From Verrucomicrobiales bacterium (GTDB lineage Bacteria; Verrucomicrobiota; Verrucomicrobiia; Verrucomicrobiales; SLCJ01): a DNA stretch of 64,000 nt. A program made the position numbers and the translations under genes. Under the pieces are notes generated by a model. It was given only the letters and a program-made list of their open reading frames with translations. It was not told the origin of the DNA and did not search any database. This document shows positions 51,339 through 60,235 of this stretch, one piece after another (position 1 is the first letter of the stretch; each line of letters begins with the position of its first letter). Location of the stretch: positions 1 through 64,000 of the forward strand of contig JAGXGH010000004.1 in the NCBI GenBank assembly GCA_024636835.1. Reading direction: 5' to 3'.

Positions 51339-52391
51339 TTACTTCTCGCGGGTTTCTTCGATCAGGCGCTCGACGACACTGAGGCTGGTCATGCCCTCGC
51401 TCTCTGCGGCGAAGTTGGTAAGCACGCGGTGGACGAGGACGGGCTTGGCGACTTCTTCTATGTCTTCCATGCGGACCATGTAACTGCCTTTAAGCGCTGC
51501 GCGGGTTTTGGCACCGAGGATGATGTATTGAACGGCTCGTGGTCCTGCACCCCAAGCGACGAGATTTCTCAACCAAGCTGGAGCGGACTCTTCTGTTGGA
51601 CGGGTTTTGCGGACGAGGCGAACGGTGAAATCGTAAAGGTGATCGGGAACCGGGACGCGACGGACGAGATCCTGGAACTCCATCAACTTCTCGCCGGTGA
51701 GCACGTGGTTAACGGCTTTTGCGGCACCGCCGGTGGTCTCGCGGGCGATGCGCACTTCTTCAGCGTGAGAGGGGTAACCGACTTCGATGAGGAACATGAA
51801 GCGGTCGAGTTGGGCTTCGGGAAGAGGGTAGGTGCCTTCTTGCTCGACGGGGTTTTGAGTGGCGAGAACGAAGAACGGTTTGTCGAGTTCGAAGGTTTTG
51901 CCGACCACGGTGACGCGGCGTTCCTGCATCGCTTCGAGCAGAGCTGCCTGCGTTTTGGCGGGTGCACGGTTGATCTCGTCGGCGAGCACGATGTTGGCAA
52001 ACACGGGGCCTTTGACGAACTCAAATTCACGTTTTCCACCGATTCCGGAGTCCTGAAGAATATCCGTTCCGGTGATGTCCATTGGCATCAGATCGGGAGT
52101 GAACTGAATCCGGCTGAAGGAAAGCGACATCGTCTCGGCAAGCGTGCTGACGAGAAGCGTTTTTGCGAGGCCTGGCACACCCATTAGAAGCGAGTGTCCG
52201 CGCGAGAAGATCGAGATAGCGAGTCGCTCGACGACTTCTTCCTGGCCGATGATGACCTTGCCAATCTCGGTAGTGAGTTGCTTGTAAAGGTCGCCGAGTT
52301 CGGCAATGGCTTCGACATCCTTGGATTGGAGTTGCTCGGGAACTTCGGACGGAATGGAGTCTGGGGCGGGGCTTGAAATGGGATCGGACAC
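51339..52391 (-). CDS. MoxR-family AAA+ ATPase
   Basis: 350 residues. Walker A GVPGLAKT, Walker B VLADEINRAP, sensor-1 FVLATQNPVEQEGTYPLPEAQLDRF (quoted in two parts FVLATQNPVEQEG and YPLPEAQLDRF), and C-terminal lid. Chaperone-like ATPase that matures metal- or VWA-containing complexes. First gene of the moxR-DUF58-batA-VWA set. A short linker in the N-terminal region precedes the core. Confidence 0.95.
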   Translation of the reverse strand: MSDPISSPAPDSIPSEVPEQLQSKDVEAIAELGDLYKQLTTEIGKVIIGQEEVVERLAISIFSRGHSLLMGVPGLAKTLLVSTLAETMSLSFSRIQFTPDLMPMDITGTDILQDSGIGGKREFEFVKGPVFANIVLADEINRAPAKTQAALLEAMQERRVTVVGKTFELDKPFFVLATQNPVEQEGTYPLPEAQLDRFMFLIEVGYPSHAEEVRIARETTGGAAKAVNHVLTGEKLMEFQDLVRRVPVPDHLYDFTVRLVRKTRPTEESAPAWLRNLVAWGAGPRAVQYIILGAKTRAALKGSYMVRMEDIEEVAKPVLVHRVLTNFAAESEGMTSLSVVERLIEETREK

Positions 52392-52768
52392 AGGCGGAAT
52401 CTGGATGTGATGGGAATCGGTTTAAAAGCGATGTGCGACAGTCATCGGACTGCCGTGAATGTGTGTACAGAACAGAAACGCCCTCGACAAGCGTTCGTTG
52501 TCTTGTTTTTCCATTTATCCGAGGAAAAGTTTGGTCGGGATGATGGCAGTTTGAGGCTTAATGTGCCGATGGTTTGGAGGGGGTGGTCAGCGTGTTGCTG
52601 AGACATGGGTTCAATACTGCCCTCGTCATCTTTTTTGTGCGTGATCCAAAGGTTGGATTGGATGGATGCGAACATACCCTGCAAATGCCGAATATCTTCC
52701 CAAGGGAAGGTCGTTTTATGAGTATGTTAGTTTAAATCCCTGTCCCAAACCTTTCCACTTTGCGAAAA
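52392..52768. other. Divergent intergenic region, moxR versus Tat-signal dehydrogenase
   Basis: 377 nt holding the outward promoters. I see no repeat, no palindrome of note and no gene. Promoter boxes could not be assigned with confidence. Confidence 0.5.
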
Positions 52769-54121
52769 ATGAACAGCCAATCATTCTCACGTCGGAATTT
52801 TCTTAAAACTGGAACTGCGGCATCGGTCTTTGGGTTTCCAATGATCGTGCCGAGTCGTGTGCTGGGCGGGCCGGATGCTCCCAGCAACAAGCTCAATATT
52901 GCCGGGATTGGTGTTGGTAATCAAGGTCGAGCGAACATGAATGGCTGTAATGGTGAAAATATCGTCGCCTTGTGTGACGTCGATCACCAGTTTGCCGCCG
53001 GAGCATTCAAGGATCATCCGCAGGCAAAGCGCTACAAGGATTTTCGCGTGATGTTCTCCGAGATGAAGGATATCGATGCGGTGGTGATCGCCACTCCGGA
53101 TCACACCCACGCAGCCATCGCCATGGCCGCAATGGCAAAAGGCATTCATGTGTTTTGCCAAAAGCCTCTGACACATGATATTTCCGAGGCGCGAATTCTC
53201 GCCGATGCTGCAAAGAAATACGATGTGGTGAGTCAGATGGGCATTCAAGGACATGCCCAGGAGGGGATCCGCTTGATCACTGAATGGATCGAGGACGGCG
53301 CGATCGGTGAAATTCGCGAGGTCGATGCCTGGTGTAGTCTGATGTATTCTCCGCCCGGCCATGCCTATTGGAGTTCCATCCTGCAGGAGCGCCCGGAAAA
53401 AGGGCAGGCTCTACCTGAGGGACTGGATTGGGAGAGCTGGATAGGACCAGCTGCAATGCGTCCGTATCATCGATGCTATCATCCCTCGACCTGGCGTTGC
53501 TGGTGGGATTTCGGTTGCGGCATGATGGGTGATCGCGGAGCACACACACTGGATCCGGTTTTTTCAGCACTTCAGCTTGGCTATCCGGACTCCATTGAGG
53601 GCTCTGACATCGTGGGTGGGAACACTGAGGTCCATCCGGATAAAGCCAAGGTGGTGTTCAAGTTTCCCGAGCGCAAGGGCTTCCCTGCATTGAAGATCAA
53701 TTGGTATGAAGGGCAGGAACCACCTCGCCCCAAAGAGCTTGAAGAGGGGCGCATCCTTCCGTCGGGTGGTGGCACATTGTTCAAGGGTGACAAGGGAACC
53801 ATCTGGGCGGGTGTCTACGGTAACAGCCCGCGGCTGATCCCGGAAAGCGCGATGAGAGCCTACAAGCGCCCTGAAAAATCCTTAGCAAGAATCAAGGGCG
53901 ATATAGTCCAAGACTGGATTCGTGCCATCAAGGAGAACCGTAAGGCCTGTGCTGATTTCAGTTATGCCGGCCCATTAACCGAAGTGGCTCTGCTGGGCAA
54001 CTTGGCGAAGCGATTCCCTGGCCGGGAACTCAAGTGGGATGGCCAGGCTATGAAAGTGACCAATCATGTTGAAGCCAATGAATGGGTCAAGCGGCCGCGC
54101 CGCGAAGGCTGGGAAATCTGA
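52769..54121 (+). CDS. Tat-exported Gfo/Idh/MocA oxidoreductase
   Basis: 450 residues from ATG 52769 (a TTG lies three codons upstream). Twin-arginine signal SRRNFLKTGTAAS, then Rossmann loop IAGIGVGNQGRANM, conserved IATPDHTHAAIAM and FCQKPLTHDISEA, and a DRGAHTLDPVF segment of the C-terminal domain. The periplasmic Gfo/Idh/MocA family is greatly expanded in Verrucomicrobiota and Planctomycetota, where members act on exported carbohydrates. Substrate unknown. Confidence 0.9.
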   Translation: MNSQSFSRRNFLKTGTAASVFGFPMIVPSRVLGGPDAPSNKLNIAGIGVGNQGRANMNGCNGENIVALCDVDHQFAAGAFKDHPQAKRYKDFRVMFSEMKDIDAVVIATPDHTHAAIAMAAMAKGIHVFCQKPLTHDISEARILADAAKKYDVVSQMGIQGHAQEGIRLITEWIEDGAIGEIREVDAWCSLMYSPPGHAYWSSILQERPEKGQALPEGLDWESWIGPAAMRPYHRCYHPSTWRCWWDFGCGMMGDRGAHTLDPVFSALQLGYPDSIEGSDIVGGNTEVHPDKAKVVFKFPERKGFPALKINWYEGQEPPRPKELEEGRILPSGGGTLFKGDKGTIWAGVYGNSPRLIPESAMRAYKRPEKSLARIKGDIVQDWIRAIKENRKACADFSYAGPLTEVALLGNLAKRFPGRELKWDGQAMKVTNHVEANEWVKRPRREGWEI

Positions 54122-54190
54122 GAAAGCTCACAACAAAAAACGGCGGTCGGTTGATGTCACCCCGAATCCGCTCCGCTCACACCACCCGAT

Positions 54191-54285
54191 GTGGGCGAGG
54201 GCGCCCACACTCCGTCGCGCAAGGCTTCGTTTGGCTCTTTGCACACAGCGCCATTCATTGTTGGAGGGGGTGCGCCTCGCGCCCC
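54191..54285. terminator. Pair of GC-rich hairpins between convergent genes
   Basis: GTGGGCG-AGGG-CGCCCAC (54191-54208, perfect 7-bp stem) and GGGGTGCG-CCT-CGCGCCCC (54267-54285, 8-bp stem with one G-T pair). Both lie between the stops of the dehydrogenase and the AAA gene, so they could end both transcripts. Neither has a T-run, so they may equally be repeat palindromes. Confidence 0.4.
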
Positions 54286-54419
54286 ACATTCACTGTCCAC
54301 CGCTCATCGATGCGCTAACCCAGAAAACCAAGCGATCAAAGGAGCCGCTGGCATCACCTGCTGCGCTCACGTTCTGCAAGCTGAGCAGGCTATAGATGGG
54401 GAGATGGAAAAAATGCGGG

Positions 54420-55727
54420 TCATGGCAGGAAGTCTGCTTGGCTGAGGGTTGTGAGATCACTCTGCGACCATGGTTTCACGCGTAAATGCATGCGCACTGC
54501 ATGATTGCGGATGGCATTCTCAAAGAAGTTACGAACGTAGCGACCGTTGCCAAAGCCTTGCTTGGCACGAGCGAGTTCTTTTTGGAAATGCTCGGACAAT
54601 GCAGATTCGGCATCGGGATCCAGTTCGTATTGGTTACTCTTGCAGAAGATACGAAGGATCCCAAGTAGTTCCAGGTTAGTGTAATCCGGAAAATCGAAGT
54701 GGAGGTTGAAGCGGGAATGTAGTCCAGCGTTCGATGCTAGAAACTCTTCCATGTCCTTCGGATATCCGGCGACGATGATGATGAGCCGGTCGCGGTAATC
54801 TTCCATTCTCTTCACCAGGGTATCGATGGCCTCGTGGCCGAAATCGTTGTCACCGCTGCCCGCGAGCGAGTAGGCCTCATCGATGAACAGCACCCCATCG
54901 AGTGCTTTTTGAACGATATCGTCGGTTTTTTTGGCCGTATGTCCGATATATTGCCCGACCAGTCCTAGGCGGTCGGTTTCGACAAGATGGCCTTTTTTTA
55001 GAATGCCTATAGCGGCGAAGACGTTGGCAACGATACGGGCGATAGTTGTCTTCCCTGTGCCCGGGTTTCCCGAGAATACCATGTGTAGCGAGAGATTTGC
55101 ACTTTTTAGTGAGAGCTTTTCCCGTGCCTGCTGAACCTCCAGGAAGCGGATGAGTTTCTCGACCTCAGCCTTGATATGATCTTGTCCAACGAGGGCGTGG
55201 AGTCTATCCAGGCACTCTTCAACACTGGGTCGCTCGGTGTCGGCGTCGTCCTCCTCGTTGGAACTCTCTGGCGCGGATTCGCCGGTGATTAACCAACGGA
55301 TGGATTCCTCTGCTCGCTCTCGATTTCCTCCCAGGAACTTGGCTGCAAGATTATCGAGGAAGAGTTGTTCGTCATGGCTAATCGGGCCGTCGGCAAGGGC
55401 GCACCCCGCGGCGATACGGAAGAGATGCACGCCCCATTGAGGTTGATCGCGGAAGGTCCGTAATTGATCGAGATCGTAGCTCATGAGAGCATCTACCCGA
55501 GAATCAAGTAGACGGCGATGAACAGACGACCACTCGAGATGACGGGAAACTCCATCGAGGAAAGCCGTCTCGCGCTGACCGAAGCGCCCGTCCATGCGGG
55601 CGCAGAGAAAAATGAGAAAATAGATCTCGAAGTCGAGTTCGAAGGCGGGAGCGTTCGACTCGGAAACCATACGATCGCGTAATTCGCGTGTGCCGTGAAG
55701 GCTGCGGGTGACGAGGTTGCCGATCAT
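54420..55727 (-). CDS. TerB-like and AAA+ (CbxX/SpoVK-type) ATPase
   Basis: 435 residues. The N-terminal part (about 25-150) is TerB-like, with ARMDGRFGQRETAFL and ADGPISHDEQLFL acidic loops. A linker rich in Asp/Glu follows, then a CbxX/CfqX-type AAA+ domain: DRLHALVGQDHIKAEV, Walker A GNPGTGKT, Walker B VLFIDEAYSL, VAGYPKDMEEFL and FGNGRYVRNFFENA. It overlaps the AdoMet decarboxylase stop as ATGA and is the last gene of the PspA-linked block. TerB domains are linked to membrane-stress systems. Confidence 0.85.
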   Translation of the reverse strand: MIGNLVTRSLHGTRELRDRMVSESNAPAFELDFEIYFLIFLCARMDGRFGQRETAFLDGVSRHLEWSSVHRRLLDSRVDALMSYDLDQLRTFRDQPQWGVHLFRIAAGCALADGPISHDEQLFLDNLAAKFLGGNRERAEESIRWLITGESAPESSNEEDDADTERPSVEECLDRLHALVGQDHIKAEVEKLIRFLEVQQAREKLSLKSANLSLHMVFSGNPGTGKTTIARIVANVFAAIGILKKGHLVETDRLGLVGQYIGHTAKKTDDIVQKALDGVLFIDEAYSLAGSGDNDFGHEAIDTLVKRMEDYRDRLIIIVAGYPKDMEEFLASNAGLHSRFNLHFDFPDYTNLELLGILRIFCKSNQYELDPDAESALSEHFQKELARAKQGFGNGRYVRNFFENAIRNHAVRMHLRVKPWSQSDLTTLSQADFLP

Positions 55728-56116
55728 TGATCTTGTGACAGCACAGCGGGAGTGGAGGGCGAACGATCAAATGCCCGCCAGTGATGGTTTTTTGCCCCGA
55801 TTCGGTCGATCAGTAGCTTGGCAATCTGATCGGCGATAGAGCTTTTGCCACAGGTGAATACATCTATCGCGGCATAGCCGTGCTCCGGCCATGTGTGGAT
55901 GGTGAGGTGGCTTTCCGCGATGACCACCACACCGCTCACCCCTTGCGGGGCGAAGCGGTGGAAGTGGCTGGAAACCAGAGTCGCCCCAGCTTCGACGGCG
56001 CAGGACTTCATCACCGACTCCAACCGGGGAGCGGAATCGATCAGGTCGCGCGGGCAATCGTTGAGTTCGACGAGCACATGGCGACCAGCAGGTGATGAAT
56101 CCTTTGGGCTGATCAT
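55724..56116 (-). CDS. speH: S-adenosylmethionine decarboxylase proenzyme (SpeH type)
   Basis: 130 residues. The self-cleavage site is in AESHLTIHTWPEHGYAAIDVFTCG (shown in parts: AESHLTIHTWPEHG); Ser 69 becomes the pyruvoyl group. His and Cys of the catalytic set (CGKSS) are present. It makes decarboxylated AdoMet, the aminopropyl donor used by spermidine synthase. Two bases separate it from pspA and 4 nt overlap with the AAA gene. Confidence 0.93.
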   Translation of the reverse strand: MISPKDSSPAGRHVLVELNDCPRDLIDSAPRLESVMKSCAVEAGATLVSSHFHRFAPQGVSGVVVIAESHLTIHTWPEHGYAAIDVFTCGKSSIADQIAKLLIDRIGAKNHHWRAFDRSPSTPAVLSQDQ

Positions 56117-56118
56117 GT

Positions 56119-56823
56119 TTAGTTCGCTTCTTGTCCTTGGCCGTCGTTCATTTTCGCTTTGAGCGCGGCGAGCTTGTCTTGCACCGCAGGATTGGATGAG
56201 CCTCCGCCGATTTCCTTGAACTCGTCTTCGAGCTTGGTTGGGTTGACGGTCTCGGAGAGTTCCTTGGCGGCGTCGGCCTCGTATCCTTGGCGCTCGGCTT
56301 TTGCCTTGAGTCGTGCCATGAGATCATCAGTATCGTTTTTCTTGCTGATACGAGCTTTGGCTTCGTAGATGTCCTTTTTGACGGATGCGGCCTTCGACTG
56401 AGCGATGATGAAATCTTTGTTTCGTTTGAACTCAGCGATCTCATTTTCCATGGAAATGATCTCTTTTTTGAGTTCATCCACGGATTGCTTCTGACTTTGC
56501 CAGTTGGGCTCGAGACCGGTCATGCGCTGTTCGTGCTCGGCGGCGCGTTCCAGGGCTTTGACGGCGAGATCCTCGCGCCCGCTGCGCATGGCGGCTTCGG
56601 CTTTCTGCTCCCAGTTGAACTTTTCAGCTTTCTCTTTTTCAAGCTGAGCCTTGGTTTGGCGTTCTGTAGCGATGCATGCTTGGATGGATTTTTTGGCTTC
56701 GCGGATTTGTTTATCTTTGTCGCGGATGGCCTGTTCGAGCATCAGTTCGGGTTTTTCGAACTTTTCGACGACTTGATTGGCGGAAGCCTGTCCGATTTTA
56801 AAAATGCGGGAGAAAATACTCAT
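56119..56823 (-). CDS. pspA: PspA/IM30 membrane-stress protein
   Basis: 234 residues, almost wholly helical and coiled coil, starting with SIFSRIFKIGQASANQVVEKFEKPELMLEQAIRDKDKQI, the usual PspA N-terminal region (shown in part). It binds damaged inner membrane and forms ESCRT-III-like rods. The C-terminal segment (about 200-234) ends in a flexible tail. The place beside a YjfI-like gene resembles the yjfIJ pair of E. coli. Confidence 0.93.
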   Translation of the reverse strand: MSIFSRIFKIGQASANQVVEKFEKPELMLEQAIRDKDKQIREAKKSIQACIATERQTKAQLEKEKAEKFNWEQKAEAAMRSGREDLAVKALERAAEHEQRMTGLEPNWQSQKQSVDELKKEIISMENEIAEFKRNKDFIIAQSKAASVKKDIYEAKARISKKNDTDDLMARLKAKAERQGYEADAAKELSETVNPTKLEDEFKEIGGGSSNPAVQDKLAALKAKMNDGQGQEAN

Positions 56824-56835
56824 GGTTTAGTAGGG

Positions 56836-57246
56836 TTAGGCTTGAAGGGCATCTTGGAGGAGTGGAGTCACGCGGTCGACGGCGAGTTCGAGAGCGTCGA
56901 AAACGGCGAGCAATTCTTGATCGCAGAGGTCACCGGTTTCACGACTCTCGACAATCACCAAGCGGATGTCATCGGGATTACTGGAATCGAGTCCGAAGCT
57001 GACGGGTAAGACCTCTGTGTTGAGGTCGAGTAGTTTGGTGTAGAATTCAAGGGAAGCAATTTGGCTCGCTGCGCCAAGATCGACTTCGAAGTAGATTTGC
57101 TTTTCGTCCAGTTTTAGGAATACGGGCAACTCATCCGCGCGGTCTACTCGGAAAACGTTGCTGCCGAGATCTTCGACCTGGAAGCCATGGGTTTGGAGAA
57201 AGTCTGGAAGCTCTTCCTCTCGCTGGAGTTTAATTAGGGGTGTCAT
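56836..57246 (-). CDS. YjfI/DUF2170-like protein
   Basis: 136 residues. Reads IKLQREEELPDFLQTHGFQVED at the N-terminus and has alternating strands (VFRVDRADELPVFLKL, KQIYFEVDLG) of a small alpha-beta fold, like YjfI, which stands before the pspA paralogue yjfJ in E. coli. Acidic overall. The link to pspA is by position, 12 nt upstream. The family has no known activity. Confidence 0.65.
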   Translation of the reverse strand: MTPLIKLQREEELPDFLQTHGFQVEDLGSNVFRVDRADELPVFLKLDEKQIYFEVDLGAASQIASLEFYTKLLDLNTEVLPVSFGLDSSNPDDIRLVIVESRETGDLCDQELLAVFDALELAVDRVTPLLQDALQA

Positions 57247-57375
57247 GTTGGTTTATTTTCTTTGCTGGGTAAGACATGTGTGTGAGTTGAGTTAACACAT
57301 CTGCGCCTGAAATGAAGAGTAGAATTTTGGCTGGATTTTGGAATCGCTTTTTCTGTGTCTCTTTGTTGCGTGGAA

Positions 57376-58476
57376 TCAGTGATTTGTATTGTCCGAGCGA
57401 ATAGAGTTTTCGAAATTACGGAAATCGGACTCGCAATCAGCGAGAACGACGAGTTCATCAGTTGGTTTTAAGGGTTCGGATTTTGGCGGTGGGAGTTGGA
57501 CAACTCCGTCCCGGATTCGCCCGAGGATCACGATGTTGCTGGGGTGTTGAATGGCGGCAATTTGGATCTCCGAGAAAGCTTTCGAGGGCAGCCGGTGGGA
57601 TAGAATATAGAGTTCGGATCCTTGATGGTAGGTGATCAATTGATCGAATACACGTCGCAGTCCGGGGCTGACCAGTTCCTGAACCAACAGCCTTTCAGAG
57701 AACCCACTGATTGGCACTATGCCATCCACTCCCGCTCGTTCCATCATTGGCAGATTCTCGCGGTCGACGACTTCGACAATGAGTTGTGGTGGATTTTCCA
57801 TGGCTTGGCGCAAGTGGTTCACCAGACTGGCGGCGGCGAAGCTTTGCGCATCGGATGCGGGAAGCGTGGGGTCGTCCGCTAGAATGATTACACCGCTTGC
57901 AGATTTCACAGCGGCGTGATCAAGGGTTTCTTCCATTGCGGACACGCCCTTCACCCATTGGATATCGTGCTTGGTGAATTCTGCGGGACACTCGGTAAGT
58001 CGATTGCAAATGACGACTGCGGGAGTTTCGACGCCTTGTTTGTTCGCGCGATATTCGAGCACGACTTGGATAACTTTGTTCACCGACGGGCAGTGGCAGA
58101 CGATGAGGTGATCACTGAATTTCATGGTTCGGAGTCCTTTCTTTCGTTGGTTGAAGGTTTCGAGCACAATCTCTGCGGTGGTTCCCAGCAGGTAACCGAT
58201 GAGCCCGATGCCAAAAATAAAACAGGGGTAGGCGACGAGAAACCGCCCCGCCCAAGTGACTGGATAGTAGTCGCCATAGCCGACTGTGGTCATGGTGACC
58301 ATCGCCCACCATAACGAGTCGGCGAAGGTGAGTTCTGGGTTCGCTCCGCACTCTGCGAAGTAGAAGCCAAGAGCGAAAATGAAGTTGAGCAGAAAGGCGG
58401 CGAAGAATCCCGATGCGAGGCGGAATACCGGGCGATGGCTCTTTGCCAGCAGTCGTCTAATGAGTATAAAAATCAT
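57376..58476 (-). CDS. Potassium channel with RCK/TrkA-N domain
   Basis: 366 residues from ATG 58476, just 4 nt after the stop of the previous gene; the longer frame to 58545 would overlap it. Two transmembrane helices around the pore filter TVGYGD (residues 64-69), then a Rossmann-type RCK domain (FSDHLIVCHCPSVNKV, VICNRLTE, VIILADDPTL) and a C-terminal TrkA-C-like part (PKSEPLKPTDELVVLAD). A ligand- or nucleotide-gated K+ channel is expected. The GxGxxG loop is replaced by CHCPSV, so nucleotide binding may be weak. Confidence 0.9.
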   Translation of the reverse strand: MIFILIRRLLAKSHRPVFRLASGFFAAFLLNFIFALGFYFAECGANPELTFADSLWWAMVTMTTVGYGDYYPVTWAGRFLVAYPCFIFGIGLIGYLLGTTAEIVLETFNQRKKGLRTMKFSDHLIVCHCPSVNKVIQVVLEYRANKQGVETPAVVICNRLTECPAEFTKHDIQWVKGVSAMEETLDHAAVKSASGVIILADDPTLPASDAQSFAAASLVNHLRQAMENPPQLIVEVVDRENLPMMERAGVDGIVPISGFSERLLVQELVSPGLRRVFDQLITYHQGSELYILSHRLPSKAFSEIQIAAIQHPSNIVILGRIRDGVVQLPPPKSEPLKPTDELVVLADCESDFRNFENSIRSDNTNH

Positions 58477-58480
58477 GATC

Positions 58481-59305
58481 CTAGCACCAATTTTCCTCCC
58501 AGAACGGATCGCGTCCTTCGGGTTGGATGTAGCTGCTGAAGTCAAACTCGGATGCGGCGGGGAATGCGACGGGCTCTACGATACGATCAACGGGTCGCCC
58601 GCCCGGAAGGGTTAGAGGTTTTCCATCCAGCACACGTTGCGCATCAGCGAGCAATTCCCCCAACTGCGCCGCACCTTGTGCGAGGATGTCACTCATCACG
58701 GCTTCTCCGGAAATGGCTTCACCCTCGCTCTCGTAGCCTAATTCACTGACATCGATGGCCTCGTTACAGATCTCCAGAATCTCATCCCATACGGTTCCGA
58801 GAAGCAGGTCGAACTGCCAGCCAGCGGCATCGCGCCCGAACCGATCTTCGCGGATGAAGCTCATAAAGACGATTTCCACCGCATCGATATCGAGATACTC
58901 AGCTACGGCGACGCGCAGATCCTCGAAGCGTTCATCGCCGAGGTATTGCTTCCACTCGTGGTCTTCGGTGAAGTCGAAATATTTGGCAAAAGCAAACTCG
59001 CCAGCTTCCAAATCCACCGCAGAAAAGATATCGAAGAAGTAAACGAACTTGGCGAAACGCTGCATGAACTTCTCGATCACATTCCGCCCGGCTTGGGTGG
59101 GGATGTATTCTTTCTCCTCGCGAATTTCCACCCATTCCTGAACCATCAACCACTCGAGAATCGGTTCGAGGTCGGAATCTCCGCTTTCCAGCCAGAGCTG
59201 GAAAATCTGCGGGCGGTTGATCATGTATTCCAGCAGGTAAAGACCGGCGAAGCGCAATTTCTGCTCGTCACCGATTACCCAGGGATCATCGTCGTTTTCT
59301 GGCAT
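58481..59305 (-). CDS. Uncharacterised acidic protein of the PspA block
   Basis: 274 residues, very acidic. Not recognised. The N-terminal half looks like a winged-helix segment (GLYLLEYMINRPQIFQLWLES, WLMVQEWVEIREEKEYIPTQAGRNVIEKFMQRF), followed by a helical, aromatic-rich part (FFDIFSAVDLEAGEFAFAKYFD) and a C-terminus ending FWEENWC. No transmembrane helix or enzyme motif. Position between the K+ channel and the DUF350 gene suggests a role in that system, perhaps as sensor or adaptor. Confidence 0.6.
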   Translation of the reverse strand: MPENDDDPWVIGDEQKLRFAGLYLLEYMINRPQIFQLWLESGDSDLEPILEWLMVQEWVEIREEKEYIPTQAGRNVIEKFMQRFAKFVYFFDIFSAVDLEAGEFAFAKYFDFTEDHEWKQYLGDERFEDLRVAVAEYLDIDAVEIVFMSFIREDRFGRDAAGWQFDLLLGTVWDEILEICNEAIDVSELGYESEGEAISGEAVMSDILAQGAAQLGELLADAQRVLDGKPLTLPGGRPVDRIVEPVAFPAASEFDFSSYIQPEGRDPFWEENWC

Positions 59306-59314
59306 AACCGAAGA

Positions 59315-60205
59315 TTAGAGAAAGGAGGCGTTGAGAAGGAGTGCGAGCCCGAGGACAGCACCGCCTTCGATCAGTGCGGCTCCCCAGTTGCGGTCGTTTT
59401 GAATCTCATGATCCAGTGACGATCCCGGGAGCAGGAAGCGATCAACGAGAAAGCGGCTGAAGAGAAGGACTAACATGGAAACCACCGCCCAAGCGACGAG
59501 TGCGATAAGCGAATCACTTCCCGCTATTTTGGCGGAGAGCAGCCATCCCATGGCGAGGAGCGTCATGCCCAGGGCGACACCAGCCGCTTCGTTATCTTTT
59601 TCGATCTCATCATGGATATCGTATCCACAGGATTTTTGGTAAAGCACGCCGAGGGCAATAAATGCTCCCTGGCCGATGACGAAGAAGACGAGGGTATCGA
59701 GTATTTCCAATCCGAACGAGCCCCCTGTAGTGCCTTGCAAGGATGCGGAAGCAATCAGCGCGGTGCCTAGATAGGTGCCTGCGATCACAGCTCCAGTGCC
59801 GACGTTTCTATCATCGACGAGTTCTTTCCGGTTGTTGAATTTGCTTAACAGGAAGCGGTCGTTGATCCACGCCGATGTTAAGAGAAGAAGGATCGCGATG
59901 ACTGACCACAGCGCGGAAAGCCCGAGATCCTCCCAGACCACGGAATCCGCGGCGATGGGTGAGGATTTGAAGGTGCTGGCGATGACAATCATCACAGCAA
60001 GGGTGAATCCGGCCATCTCCACAGCGACGGCTTTGTTGTCCTTTTTGACCAGTTCCTCGTTGAGGTTGATCTTGCCAAAGGTGGACTTTAGCCAGCGCGC
60101 GAGGAAGACAAGGATCAGCGCGAGCAGAAAGTAGAGAGCGGAGGGGGCTAAAAAGAGGTCGTAGAGTGGACCGATGTCAAACCAGTCGTGAATGCGTTCG
60201 TTCAT
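59315..60205 (-). CDS. Double DUF350 membrane protein
   Basis: 296 residues with about eight transmembrane helices in two DUF350-like halves. Each half contains a NDRFLL-type loop (INDRFLLSKFNNRKELVDDRNVG and VDRFLLPGSSLDHEIQNDRNWG, shown in parts). The family partner YjfL also stands in the E. coli yjfIJKLMC cluster. Probably a membrane partner or channel; no assay-based function known. Confidence 0.85.
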   Translation of the reverse strand: MNERIHDWFDIGPLYDLFLAPSALYFLLALILVFLARWLKSTFGKINLNEELVKKDNKAVAVEMAGFTLAVMIVIASTFKSSPIAADSVVWEDLGLSALWSVIAILLLLTSAWINDRFLLSKFNNRKELVDDRNVGTGAVIAGTYLGTALIASASLQGTTGGSFGLEILDTLVFFVIGQGAFIALGVLYQKSCGYDIHDEIEKDNEAAGVALGMTLLAMGWLLSAKIAGSDSLIALVAWAVVSMLVLLFSRFLVDRFLLPGSSLDHEIQNDRNWGAALIEGGAVLGLALLLNASFL

Positions 60206-60235
60206 AGGTAAATGAGGTAAAGATTTTGGCGATGA

